Shown: one piece after another, positions 7,789 through 15,963 of the stretch
How positions within the stretch are numbered: the stretch's first letter is position 1
Layout of the letters: every line of letters starts with the position of its first letter
From: JAAZNF01 sp964561025
Lineage (GTDB): Bacteria > Myxococcota > B64-G9
Direction: 5' to 3'
Assembly (NCBI GenBank): GCA_964561025.1
Contig: CAZLNM010000082.1
Coordinates: 1-24,251 of the forward strand
DNA: 24,251 bases
Notes under the pieces: model-generated
What the model was told of the DNA's origin: nothing
The model's input: the letters and a program-made list of their open reading frames with translations, nothing else
Databases searched by the model: none
Translations under genes and position numbers: made by a program

Positions 7789-8029
7789 GGCGGCCCCCAC
7801 GCCGTGAGCGCCGGCGGCGGCCCTTCTTCCCCGATCCTCGGATAACGCGAACGGGTCCTGCCGCCTCTTCCCCGCGGCGTTCTCATGAAAGATCGTTCGC
7901 CGATGACATGTCGGCGTCACCCCTTCGCGTATAAAATCCCTCTTGGAATCAGCAGGTCCGAGTCTCACCCGGGGATCAGGATCTTCTTCCGGCCGCGCGA
8001 CGGTCCGGCGTCCCGGAGCCGAGGCGGGT
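7789..8029. other. Convergent intergenic region with a small hairpin
   Basis: A gap of 241 nt between the ends of two convergent genes. It holds a CGCCGA/TCGGCG stem (7898-7903 and 7911-7916) with a 7-nt loop, and a TATAAAAT stretch at 7930-7937 with no matching -35. Neither strand shows the T-run of an intrinsic terminator after the stem. No convincing small gene is seen. Confidence 0.4.
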
Positions 8030-9409
8030 TCACTTCTTCTTGAGCTCCGCCAGCACACCGAGGTCCAGGCCGGGGACCGGCCGCACCCGTTGCTGCCAGG
8101 CCTTGTACCCCGAGAGCCGCAGCACAAGGCGGCTGTCCTTGCGGGCGGGCAGGGCCACCGCGGCCGGGGTGGTCCGGCCGGTCGGCTTGCCGTTCAGCAG
8201 GATCTCCGCCCCCGGCGGCTCCGACTCGATAAAAATCTCGATGTCGCCGGCGGGGGGAAGCGGCTTCTTTTCCAGCTTGAGAAAGAGCTCCGCGTTCATG
8301 CCATTCTCGAGCATGAAGCGGGCCACGCCCGGGGCCAGGCCGGACCGCTCCACCAGGATGACGTGCTCCACGCCGGCGGGCACGCGGGGGAGCTGCGCGG
8401 GGGTCTTCTTGTCCGTGGCCACGCCGTCGAGATACACCGTGGCCCCGGCCGGCCGGCTCTTGATGCGGACGGAGCCCGCGCCCTTGCCGCGCGCAAAGGC
8501 GACGATCCGCTCGGGGGCGGGGGGCGCGGCGGCATCGGACGGCGCGGCCGCAACGTCCGCCGCCGCGTCGGGTGTGGCTCCTCCATCGGCAGGAGCACCT
8601 GGCTCCTCCGCGGCCAGCGGGGCCCCGGCGTCCGCCGGCTCGCCCGGCACCGATGCGCTCGCGTCCTGCGTCGGCGAACCCTCGGACGGCGGCGTGCCCA
8701 GCAGGCGATCCCACAAGAAGAAGCTGGCCCCGGCCGAGACGAACAGCACGACCACCAAGAGGGCCACGAACCGGCCCCGGTGCTTTTTCGGGGGCGGCGC
8801 GGGTTCGGGCTCGGGTTGCAGGGCGGGGAGGCTCGGCTTGGTGGCCAACGCGTCGAGCTCGCCGGACACCTCGCGCACCGCGTCCAGGATCTCCTGGGCC
8901 GAGCTGCCCTCGAAGGGTAGCTTGTGCTCGACGTCCAGGGCCACCAGCTTCTCGATCACCTCCTCCACGGTGAAGGTGAGGTTGCCCTGGTAGCTGCGCT
9001 TCTCCGGCACGAACATGGCCTCGGCCGTCTCCCAGGAGAACACCTCGGCCAGGCCTCCGGCGATCTGGCGCAGCAAAAGGTCGCGCAAGGTCTCCTCGGG
9101 CACCAGCTTCCACTCGATCATGGTCTCGCCGAAGTTCTTGCCGGTGCGCTTGCACTCCTCGAACACCTCGCGGACCTCGTCCGCCTTGAGGTGGGCCTCC
9201 TCGATCAGGTACTGGGTGAAGGTGCGCTTGACGCTGGACACCACCACCCAGGCGATGCGCCCGCCCACGAAGAACGCCCGGCCGGTCTCGGCGCCGCAGC
9301 GCAGCACCACCTCGCCGCCGGCGTCCGAGCAGCTGGCCTCGATGAAGGTCTTGAGGATCTTATGGGCCTTCTGGGGCAACACGCCGCAAAATCGCCCTTC
9401 CTCCCCCAC
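8030..9409 (-). CDS. DUF4388-like / transmembrane / tandem PEGA-domain protein
   Basis: A 459-residue protein from GTG 9409. Residues about 5-150 resemble the DUF4388 (PATAN-type) regulatory fold common in myxobacteria: GRAFFVGGRIAWVVVSS, then a helical part with LIEEAHLKADEV and a FSWE stretch. A single membrane span lies at about 214-234, then a 65-residue Ala/Pro/Asp linker, then two PEGA-type beta domains (about 313-380 and 390-457; RPAGATVYLDG and EPPGAEILLNGKPTG). The topology implies a cytoplasmic sensor or adaptor domain tied to envelope-facing PEGA domains. The start is uncertain: GTG 9409 follows a -10-like TATAAG by 6 nt (leaderless); GTG 9382 has GGAGGAAGG about 12 nt upstream but would remove the first strand; GTG 9430 is also open. 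It follows the porin gene by 104 nt on the same strand. Confidence 0.78.
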   Translation of the reverse strand: MGEEGRFCGVLPQKAHKILKTFIEASCSDAGGEVVLRCGAETGRAFFVGGRIAWVVVSSVKRTFTQYLIEEAHLKADEVREVFEECKRTGKNFGETMIEWKLVPEETLRDLLLRQIAGGLAEVFSWETAEAMFVPEKRSYQGNLTFTVEEVIEKLVALDVEHKLPFEGSSAQEILDAVREVSGELDALATKPSLPALQPEPEPAPPPKKHRGRFVALLVVVLFVSAGASFFLWDRLLGTPPSEGSPTQDASASVPGEPADAGAPLAAEEPGAPADGGATPDAAADVAAAPSDAAAPPAPERIVAFARGKGAGSVRIKSRPAGATVYLDGVATDKKTPAQLPRVPAGVEHVILVERSGLAPGVARFMLENGMNAELFLKLEKKPLPPAGDIEIFIESEPPGAEILLNGKPTGRTTPAAVALPARKDSRLVLRLSGYKAWQQRVRPVPGLDLGVLAELKKK

Positions 9410-9415
9410 GAGACG

Positions 9416-9421
9416 CTTATA
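9416..9421 (-). promoter_or_regulatory. Putative -10 element before the DUF4388/PEGA gene
   Basis: Minus-strand TATAAG (5/6 match to TATAAT) inside CTTTATAAG, an AT-rich island in GC-rich DNA, ends 6 nt before GTG 9409. Upstream TTGTGT is a weak -35 candidate with imperfect spacing. If initiation occurs about 7 nt on, GTG 9409 is leaderless and GTG 9382 has a leader of roughly 27 nt. Confidence 0.4.
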
Positions 9422-9513
9422 AAGTACCACGCCTATCGGCGCACACAAAGTTTTCCCCGCCAGGTTTTCTGCGCCTTCTCGCGGAGAGATCCCGCTCTTC
9501 TTGCGGAGCGCCG

Positions 9514-11016
9514 TTACCAGGAGAGCGCGAACCGCATCAGCACCCGCGCCACCGGCGGCGGGCGCGAGCCGTCCGCTCGCTCGAAGGCCGCGCCGGGGAA
9601 GAACCACCCCGCCTGGAGGTCCGCGGCCGCGGCCAGGTCGTGCCAGATGGGCTGGCGGTAGCGTACGCCCAGGTCGAGTTCCAGCCCCAGGTGCCGGCCG
9701 GGGCTCGAGCGCCCGTAGCTGTTCGTGGGCACGCCGCCGCTCGCGAACGTCGGGTAGGCCTGACCGAACGGCGCGCTGCTCCAGGCGGAGAGGAAGCCGG
9801 CCAGAAGCCGCAGCCGCTCCACCGGCTCGAGGCTCAATGTCGGGAAGAGGTACACCGCTCCGGCGAGGCGGCCCTCGCTAGGCAGCTCGCCCGTCCCCGG
9901 CAGCGGCTGGCCCACGCGGTTCGGATCGGCGGCCTGCTCCGCCTCCAGCGCGGTGAGCTCCCGCATCACCCAGTCGAAGAGCACCAGCCCCACCCGGAAC
10001 GACGGGTCGAAGGAGAAGCGGGTGACCTTCTCGTCGTAGGGCGTCTTGTCCCCCGAGGCATACCCCGCCTCGAGGCGCGGGTGGAGGCCGAGGAGCGCGA
10101 AACGGTAGCCGGCCTGGAGGACGCCGCCGAAGGCCAAGAGGTCGCTGCCGCCGGTGTGCTCGGCCCGGATCACGCGGTCGGTCACGCCGGCCAGGAGCAC
10201 CGCCTCCCCGGCCAGCGTCGGGCCGGCCTCGCCGGGCTCGGGCTGGTAGCGGCCGGCCAGGTCGAGCGCGAACACGCGCAGCATGGTGCCGGCGTCGTCC
10301 TCCTGGAAGCGGCCGGCGGCGTACAGGCCCAGGTCGGCCGGGCCCCGCTCCCAGCGGATCACGGCCAGGGCCTCGCCCCCGACGTCGCCCTGACGCAGGG
10401 AGGCGTTCTCGTCGCGGTACACCAGCCCGCCACCGACGGCCACCGCCACGTCGGCCAGCCAGCCACCGAGGGGCGCGAAGGGACGGGTGGCGAGGAGCAG
10501 GCGATCCGAGAGATCGCGCGAGGTGCCGAACCCGAAGCGCTCCTCGTCATCGCGGCCGTCGTTCGCCAGCAGCCCCAGCCCGAAGTGGCTTCCCATCTGC
10601 CCCACCCGCACCTGGAGCCAGGGCAGATCCCAGCGCAGCCACAGCTCGACCAGGTCCCAGCCCTTGAAGTCCCAGCCGCGAAGCTGGAGCCGCTCGTCGG
10701 AGCGGAAGGCCGCGCCGAGCCCGTCGCTATCGCCCGCCACCTGCCCGCCGAAGACCTGGAGCTTGCCGGAGAAATGCAGCCGCTCCGAGATCTGCTGCCG
10801 GGAGCCCACCTCGAGCCGCTGATCGACCGCCCAGCGAAGCCCGCTCTCCCGCCCGCCGGCGTCCAGCGGAAACCCCTGCACGTGAAAGCCCACGAAGCGC
10901 CACTCGCCGAAGGGATCGGGCTCGATGGCGGGGATCTCGTCCGCGGCCGCAGTGTATAGCGCACCCAGCGAAAGCGCCGCGGCCAGGACGGCGGCCAGGC
11001 CGCGCTCACAGCGCAT
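9514..11016 (-). CDS. Outer-membrane beta-barrel (porin/alginate-export-like)
   Basis: A 500-residue protein with a Sec signal peptide (cleavage likely after TAAA, residue 25) and many alternating amphipathic strands with aromatic girdle residues, such as LVELWLRWDLPWLQVRVGQM and LGLELDLGVRYRQPIW. It ends in FALSW, an aromatic C-terminal residue like the beta-barrel assembly signal. The N-terminal strands recall alginate-export/porin-type barrels, but I cannot name a substrate. The start ATG lies 11 nt inside the end of the upstream flavin reductase gene, so translation is probably coupled. Length fits a barrel of about 16-18 strands. It is unlike any other gene in the window. Confidence 0.75.
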   Translation of the reverse strand: MRCERGLAAVLAAALSLGALYTAAADEIPAIEPDPFGEWRFVGFHVQGFPLDAGGRESGLRWAVDQRLEVGSRQQISERLHFSGKLQVFGGQVAGDSDGLGAAFRSDERLQLRGWDFKGWDLVELWLRWDLPWLQVRVGQMGSHFGLGLLANDGRDDEERFGFGTSRDLSDRLLLATRPFAPLGGWLADVAVAVGGGLVYRDENASLRQGDVGGEALAVIRWERGPADLGLYAAGRFQEDDAGTMLRVFALDLAGRYQPEPGEAGPTLAGEAVLLAGVTDRVIRAEHTGGSDLLAFGGVLQAGYRFALLGLHPRLEAGYASGDKTPYDEKVTRFSFDPSFRVGLVLFDWVMRELTALEAEQAADPNRVGQPLPGTGELPSEGRLAGAVYLFPTLSLEPVERLRLLAGFLSAWSSAPFGQAYPTFASGGVPTNSYGRSSPGRHLGLELDLGVRYRQPIWHDLAAAADLQAGWFFPGAAFERADGSRPPPVARVLMRFALSW

Positions 11017-11566
11017 GGACGAACCCCCGGGCGGCGCGGGCGAGCTCCTTGCGCCGCTGGACGTCCCGCGGCGTCTGGCACTCCGGCACCGCCAGCGTGC
11101 CGGCGTACTCGGCCTGGCCGTACTGGCACAGGCGCTGCAGCATGGCCACGCACAGATCCATGCCGTCGAAGGCGTCCCCGCCGGCGGTGAACACGCCCAA
11201 AAACTTCTTTCCGGCCAGCAGCGACTTGCCGGACGCCTTGAAGCAGCAATACAGCCGGTCCAGCGCGGCGCTCATGCAGCCCGACACCGACCAGCAGTAC
11301 ACCGGGCTGGCGACCACCACCACCCGCGCGGCGGCGATCTCGTCGAGGACGGGCCGGAAATCGTCTTGCAGCCGGCAGGCGGGGCCGCGCTCGTCCTTCT
11401 TGCAGCCGTCGCAGTGGGCGCAGCCGCGAAAGTCCATGCGGTAGAGATCGTGCCGCCGCACCCTGAAGCGCTTCGCCAGCGCGCGCTCCAGCAGGGCGCA
11501 GGCCGATGCGGTGTTGCCGCTCTTGCGGGGACTGCCGAACAAGACCACCGCCGTTGGTTTGGCCAT
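11006..11566 (-). CDS. Flavodoxin-fold NADPH-dependent FMN reductase / iron-sulfur flavoprotein-like
   Basis: A 186-residue soluble protein. The N-terminal strand followed by GSPRKSGNT (residues 11-19) is the FMN-phosphate loop of the flavodoxin-like fold, and ASPVYCWSVSG is the second flavin contact seen in NAD(P)H:FMN reductases. A Cys cluster (CAHCDGCKKDERGPAC) after the second strand resembles that of iron-sulfur flavoproteins and related multimeric reductases; a cluster may or may not be assembled. The start is ATG 11566 with GGAGG 5 nt upstream; GTG 11572 would lie inside that ribosome site. It faces the 11601 gene across 34 nt and overlaps the barrel gene downstream by 11 nt. Confidence 0.88.
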   Translation of the reverse strand: MAKPTAVVLFGSPRKSGNTASACALLERALAKRFRVRRHDLYRMDFRGCAHCDGCKKDERGPACRLQDDFRPVLDEIAAARVVVVASPVYCWSVSGCMSAALDRLYCCFKASGKSLLAGKKFLGVFTAGGDAFDGMDLCVAMLQRLCQYGQAEYAGTLAVPECQTPRDVQRRKELARAARGFVHAL

Positions 11567-11581
11567 GTCCACCTCCGGGCG

Positions 11582-11597
11582 GGTATGCTAGCATACC
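11582..11597. promoter_or_regulatory. Perfect 16-bp palindrome in a divergent promoter gap
   Basis: GGTATGCTAGCATACC is fully self-complementary and occupies nearly half of the 34 nt between the divergent starts at 11566 and 11601. It contains -10-like hexamers on both strands (TAGCAT 6 nt before ATG 11601; TATGCT on the minus strand). It could be an operator for a dimeric regulator acting on both genes, or overlapping divergent -10 elements, or both. Confidence 0.5.
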
Positions 11598-11600
11598 GCC

Positions 11601-14567
11601 ATGCGAACGAAAAATCCGGCACATCTTGCCCTCTCATCCCTGATCGCGCGCCCGACCGGGCTTTCGCTGGCGGCGCTGGTGCTGCTGGGACTGGCCTGCG
11701 CGCCGGCGCCCGAGGGGTGGCAGCGCACCCCGGACGGCAGCGGGCCCCTGGTGTGGTTCGACCTCGAGGAGGTACCGCTTCCCGAGATCCCCTTGCCCAA
11801 CGACCTGGCCACCCGCGCCGACCCTACTTCGCCGACCGGCCGCCGGCTCAACGTGAGCCTGCTCGCGCCCACCCGGCTGGAGGCGGGCGAGCGCAGCCGC
11901 ATCAACACGCTCTCCGGCTTCGGGGTGCTCATGCCCATCAGCGTGCGCTTTCGCGCCCCGCTCGACCTGGCCGATCTTATGCGCCGCCACCGCGACAACC
12001 TGGACTTTTCGGACGACGCGGTGTTCGTGGTCGCCATCGACCCGCGCAGCCCGGCCTTCGGCCGGCCGGTCCCGCTGGACGTGGGGCGCGGCAACTACCC
12101 GCTGCTGCAAAAACGCAGCAACACCGCCTTCGCCTCCGATCCGCGCGCCGACGCCGGCAACCTGCTGTTCGACACCTACGCGGAGGACGCCAACGCGAAC
12201 GGCCGGCTCGACGAGGGCGAGGACAGCGACGACGACGGGGTGCTCGATCGACCCAACGTCTTCCCGCCGGGGGCGCCGGTGCGGGACGGCCTGCTCACGT
12301 TCTACGAACGCGAGACGGACACGCTCTTGCTGCGGCCCATCGTCCCGCTGGAGGAGGAGACGACCTACGCGGTGCTCCTCACCGATCGCCTGCGGGGCGA
12401 GGATGGCGCGCCGGTGCGCTCGCCCTTTTCCTGGATCCACCATCTGGAACAGCGCCAGGCGCTGGCGGAACTGCCCGAGGTCTTGTCGCGCTGGCGCGCC
12501 GACGGCGTCGCCGATCTGGACCTGGCCCAGGTGGCCTTCGCCTGGACCTTCACCACCCAGTCGATCACCGGAGATCTGGTGGCCATCCGCGAGGGCCTGC
12601 ACGGCGCGGGCGCGCTGGCCTGGCTGGCCGGGCGCTTTCCGCCGGCGGTGACCCCCGACCGCTGCCAGAACGACGAGGCGGCCCCCCGGCCGTACGTGGT
12701 GCAGGTGGCGCAGCTCATGGAGGCGGTCAAGGCCGTCGGGGCGCTCCTGCTCGGCGGCGACATCTCGCAGGCGCAGCCGCTGATCGACACCTACCAGTGG
12801 GTGGACTACTTCACCTCGGGCTCCTTCGGGAGCCCCGACTTCATGGGCGCCCACGAGGCGTTCTCGGTCGATCGCGCGCGCGGCCAGGCCCGGGTGGGCG
12901 CGAACACGCTGCGCTTTCTCATGGCCGTGCCCAAGGAGAGCGAGCGGCACCACCCGCCCTTCCCGGTGGTGGTCTACTGCCACGGCTACAGCTCGACGCG
13001 GGCGGAGATGATCGGCTTCGCCGGCACCATGGCCCGCTACGGCCTGGCCACCGTCTCCATCGACGCCTGGGGCCACGGCATGCCGCTGGACGAGGAGCTC
13101 ACCGGCATCATGGTGTCGGCCGGGAACGGCTGGGGCTTCGGCCCGTTCATGGAGGCGCTGCTGCGCGACCGGGCCCGCGACCTCACCGGCGACGGGGCCA
13201 ACGACTCGGGCGGCGATTTCTGGACCGCCTACGCCTTCCACACCCGCGACGCGGTGACCCAGAGCGTGGTGGACTACCTGCAGCTCGTGCGGGCGCTGCA
13301 AGCGTTCGACGGCGTGGCGCGCTGGGACGTGGACCAGGACGGCGATGGCCGGCCGGACCTCGCCGGGGACTTCGACGGCGACGGGCGGGTGGACGCCGGC
13401 GGCCCCGGCGTACCCTACTTCGCCTGGGGGCAGTCCATGGGGGGCATCCACTCGGCCATCCTGGGCCCGGCCGAGCCCACCATCGTGGCGGCCGCGCCCA
13501 CCTCCGGCGGCGGGGGGCTCGCCGACATCGGCGTGCGCACCATGCTGGGCAACGTCCGCGACGCGGTGCTGCTGCGGACCATGGGGCCGCTCCTGGTGGG
13601 AGAGCCCGAGACGGCCACCCGCATGCTTCTTCGCCTACGCGTGCCGCTGGCCAACCAGGAGCGCGCGCTCACGCTGGCTCGCGTCGAGGTCCCGGTGGGC
13701 GCGCGGGTCGAGGTGCTCAACCTCAACCGCGGCGAGACCTTCTCGGCGCACGTCCAAGCGGGGCCGCGCCTGCGTCTCTCGGTGCCCTGCGACAGCGGCG
13801 ATCGCTTCCGCGTGATCTTCCGCGACGAGCGCGGGGACGAGCTCTTGCGGCTCGACGAGTTCTCCGAGGACGTCTTCTACTGGGACCGGGAGGAGCCGAC
13901 CTACCGCGCCGGCGACCCGCTGGAGATGCCCACCGAGGGACTGGGGCTTTCGCGCTGCACCCCGGCGCTGCGGCGCATGGTGGGCCTCTTCCAGATGATG
14001 GTGGAGCCGGCCGACCCGGCGGCCTGGGCGCCGCACTACTTCCTCGACCCGCTCCCCATCCGGCCCGAAGGCCCCCGCGTCACCAACCTGCTCGAGGTGA
14101 TCACGCTGGGCGACCAGGACGTGCCGGTGAGCACCCAGGTCACCATCGCGCGCGCCGCCGGGGTGCTGCCGGCGCTCGCGGTCGACGCGCGCTACGGCGT
14201 CCCCGCCAACGACTTCTTGATCGCGAACTTCGTGCACGAGGGCCTGGCCGGCATCGGGCGCTTCCCGGGCGCGGACATCCTGTTCGACCCCGACGACCTC
14301 GACGAGGGGACGGACGGGTATCCGGCCCCGGCGCCCGAGCCGGCGTTGCGCCTGCGGAAGCTTGTCGAGACCCCCACCGGCGTCTCGGGGGTGCGCTTCG
14401 CCTACGTGCACCCGCGCGGCCAGCACGGCATCTTCATCCCGGATCCCAACCGGCCCTTCGACGTGGACAGCTACTTCGCCAACCTCATCGCGCACTTCTT
14501 CGGGAGCGGAGGCAAGACCATCCTGGACGATCGCTGTCTGGAGGATGCCTCCTGCCCCTTGCCCTGA
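11601..14567 (+). CDS. Large lipoprotein alpha/beta hydrolase with calcium-type repeats
   Basis: A 988-residue protein with a lipoprotein signal (LLGLAC, Cys33). The N-terminal region (LPNDLATRADPTSPTGRRLN, LSGFGVLMPISV) resembles VolA/Pla-1-type lipase N-terminal domains. DxDxDG-type repeats lie at 196-213 and 578-601, as in calcium-binding loops of surface proteins. The hydrolase core has oxyanion HG at 461-462 (CHGYSS) and nucleophile elbow GQSMGG with Ser612. It is homologous to the 640-residue protein at 2767-4689 but carries an extra beta-rich insert after the elbow (about 680-770) and a long C-terminal part. It is probably exposed on the outer membrane; lipase or esterase activity is inferred. 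No ribosome site precedes ATG 11601, but a -10-like TAGCAT does, 6 nt upstream. The next gene follows after 20 nt. Confidence 0.85.
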   Translation: MRTKNPAHLALSSLIARPTGLSLAALVLLGLACAPAPEGWQRTPDGSGPLVWFDLEEVPLPEIPLPNDLATRADPTSPTGRRLNVSLLAPTRLEAGERSRINTLSGFGVLMPISVRFRAPLDLADLMRRHRDNLDFSDDAVFVVAIDPRSPAFGRPVPLDVGRGNYPLLQKRSNTAFASDPRADAGNLLFDTYAEDANANGRLDEGEDSDDDGVLDRPNVFPPGAPVRDGLLTFYERETDTLLLRPIVPLEEETTYAVLLTDRLRGEDGAPVRSPFSWIHHLEQRQALAELPEVLSRWRADGVADLDLAQVAFAWTFTTQSITGDLVAIREGLHGAGALAWLAGRFPPAVTPDRCQNDEAAPRPYVVQVAQLMEAVKAVGALLLGGDISQAQPLIDTYQWVDYFTSGSFGSPDFMGAHEAFSVDRARGQARVGANTLRFLMAVPKESERHHPPFPVVVYCHGYSSTRAEMIGFAGTMARYGLATVSIDAWGHGMPLDEELTGIMVSAGNGWGFGPFMEALLRDRARDLTGDGANDSGGDFWTAYAFHTRDAVTQSVVDYLQLVRALQAFDGVARWDVDQDGDGRPDLAGDFDGDGRVDAGGPGVPYFAWGQSMGGIHSAILGPAEPTIVAAAPTSGGGGLADIGVRTMLGNVRDAVLLRTMGPLLVGEPETATRMLLRLRVPLANQERALTLARVEVPVGARVEVLNLNRGETFSAHVQAGPRLRLSVPCDSGDRFRVIFRDERGDELLRLDEFSEDVFYWDREEPTYRAGDPLEMPTEGLGLSRCTPALRRMVGLFQMMVEPADPAAWAPHYFLDPLPIRPEGPRVTNLLEVITLGDQDVPVSTQVTIARAAGVLPALAVDARYGVPANDFLIANFVHEGLAGIGRFPGADILFDPDDLDEGTDGYPAPAPEPALRLRKLVETPTGVSGVRFAYVHPRGQHGIFIPDPNRPFDVDSYFANLIAHFFGSGGKTILDDRCLEDASCPLP

Positions 14568-14587
14568 GGATCCCGGGAGGCCCGCCG

Positions 14588-15415
14588 ATGAAACACCCGC
14601 TGTGCCCTCCCGAAGGCCCGGCGCTGCTGGTGCGCTTCGAGCGCCTGTGCGGACTTTCGCCGCCGGACGATCCGCGCCAGCGCCTCTCACGTATTGCGCG
14701 CGCCTTCTCGCGGCTCCCCTACGAGAACCTCACCAAGATCCTCAAGCTCTCCGAGTGCGGCGCGCCCGCCGCCTCCCGCCGCACGCCCGTGGAGGTGATC
14801 GGGGATCACGAGCGGCTCGGCACCGGCGGCACCTGCTTCTCGCTCACCGCCACGCTCCTGCACCTGGTGCGCGCGGCCGGCTTTCGCGCCTGGCCGCTCC
14901 TCGCCGACCGGCGCTACGGCCCCGACACGCACTGCGCGGTGCTCCTCGAGATCGACGGCCAGGAACACCTGCTGGATCCGGGATACCTGCTGGACCGGCC
15001 GGTCCCGCTCCCGCGCCGAAGGCCGATCGAAATCGACGGCGCCGCCCGGCGCCTGGCGCTCGAACCCTCGACGGACGGCCGGCGCGTGGAGCTGGTCTCG
15101 TACGCCGGCATGACGCGGCGCCTTCGCCTCTCGTTCAAGGCCGAGCCGGCGGACGATGCGGACTTTTTGCGGGCCTGGGACGCGTCGTTCTTCTGGGAGG
15201 CCATGCACTACCCGGTGGTCACCGCCCTGCGCGCCGGCCGGCACCTGTACCTGCAGGGCAACCGGCTCCAGGAGCGCACGCACCTCGGCGTGCGAAAGAG
15301 CGAGATCGACCCGGACCAGCTCCCGTCCCGGCTCGGGGCGGATTTCGGCATCGCGCCCGAGGTGGCGGCGCGCGCGCTTTCGGTACTGCGCCGCGCGGGA
15401 GAGCGCCATGGCTGA
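14588..15415 (+). CDS. Arylamine N-acetyltransferase-like enzyme
   Basis: A 275-residue cytoplasmic protein with the landmarks of the arylamine N-acetyltransferase family: LPYENL (residues 43-48), catalytic Cys83 in GTGGTCFSL, His115 in DTHCAVLLEI and Asp130 in HLLDPGYLL. The Cys-His-Asp order and spacing (32 and 15 residues) fit the family, which moves acetyl or acyl groups from CoA to amines and includes amide synthases of antibiotic pathways. The motif GGTCFSLT differs from the usual GGYCFELN, so the substrate may differ from arylamines, or the protein could be a papain-fold relative. The start has GGGAGG 7 nt upstream. The gene is 20 nt behind the lipoprotein hydrolase and overlaps the DUF4416 gene by 8 nt, so the three probably form one transcript. 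Confidence 0.8.
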   Translation: MKHPLCPPEGPALLVRFERLCGLSPPDDPRQRLSRIARAFSRLPYENLTKILKLSECGAPAASRRTPVEVIGDHERLGTGGTCFSLTATLLHLVRAAGFRAWPLLADRRYGPDTHCAVLLEIDGQEHLLDPGYLLDRPVPLPRRRPIEIDGAARRLALEPSTDGRRVELVSYAGMTRRLRLSFKAEPADDADFLRAWDASFFWEAMHYPVVTALRAGRHLYLQGNRLQERTHLGVRKSEIDPDQLPSRLGADFGIAPEVAARALSVLRRAGERHG

Positions 15416-15947
15416 AGCGTCCCCGGTGGACCCGGTGAAGCTGCTGGCCCTGGTGCTGTGGACGGACGCGGAGGCCTTGCGCGAGAGCCTGGCGGCGCTG
15501 GCGGCGGCGTTCGGCGAGATCGACTTTGTGGGGCCGGACCGGCCGTTCGATCGCACCGACTACTACCGCGACGAGATGGGCCCGGGGCTCTCGCGCCGCC
15601 TGATCTCCTTCGCGCGGCTGGTTCCTCCCGAGGGCATCGTGGAGATCAAGCTCGCCTGCAACGCCATCGAGCGACGCCTGGCCGGCCCGCGCGGGCGGCG
15701 TGTGAACCTCGACGCGGGCTACCTGGACCGGGGCAAGCTGGTGCTGGCCAGCCTGAAGTTCGGCACCCAGAAGATCCACCTCGGCCAGGGCGTGTGGGCC
15801 GATCCCTGCGGGCGCCGCAAACGCGCCGGCTGGGACTGGTTCGAGTGGAGCTTCCCGGATCTTTCGGACGGGCGCTTCGACCCGGAGCTGGACGACGTCC
15901 GGCGCCGGTACCTGTCGCAACTTAGAGATCGGCGCGCCTACACGTGA
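15408..15947 (+). CDS. DUF4416 family protein
   Basis: A 179-residue soluble protein matching the DUF4416 pattern from memory: PVKLLALVLW at the N-terminus, FGEIDFVGPDRPFDRTDYY, DEMGPGLSRRLISF, VEIKLACNAIE, RRVNLDAGYLDRGKLVLAS and a Trp-rich C-terminus (WDWFEWSFPDL). Its biochemical role is not established. The start ATG 15408 lies 8 nt inside the end of the acetyltransferase-like gene and has GGGAG upstream, so coupled translation is likely. A longer open frame upstream is only the shadow of that gene. It is complete and typical in length. Confidence 0.88.
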   Translation: MAEASPVDPVKLLALVLWTDAEALRESLAALAAAFGEIDFVGPDRPFDRTDYYRDEMGPGLSRRLISFARLVPPEGIVEIKLACNAIERRLAGPRGRRVNLDAGYLDRGKLVLASLKFGTQKIHLGQGVWADPCGRRKRAGWDWFEWSFPDLSDGRFDPELDDVRRRYLSQLRDRRAYT

Positions 15948-15963
15948 CGGGATCTCGTTGGGC

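Noticed and set aside
7930..7937. TATAAAAT as a promoter -10
   Set aside because: No -35 at the right distance and no gene starting downstream on the plus strand; the next gene is convergent.
10925..15415. A 1496-codon open frame on the plus strand spanning several genes
   Set aside because: Only its last part (from 14588) is a gene. The rest is antisense to the reductase and out of frame with the lipoprotein hydrolase, with Arg/Gly/Ala/Pro-rich translation typical of GC-rich shadow frames.
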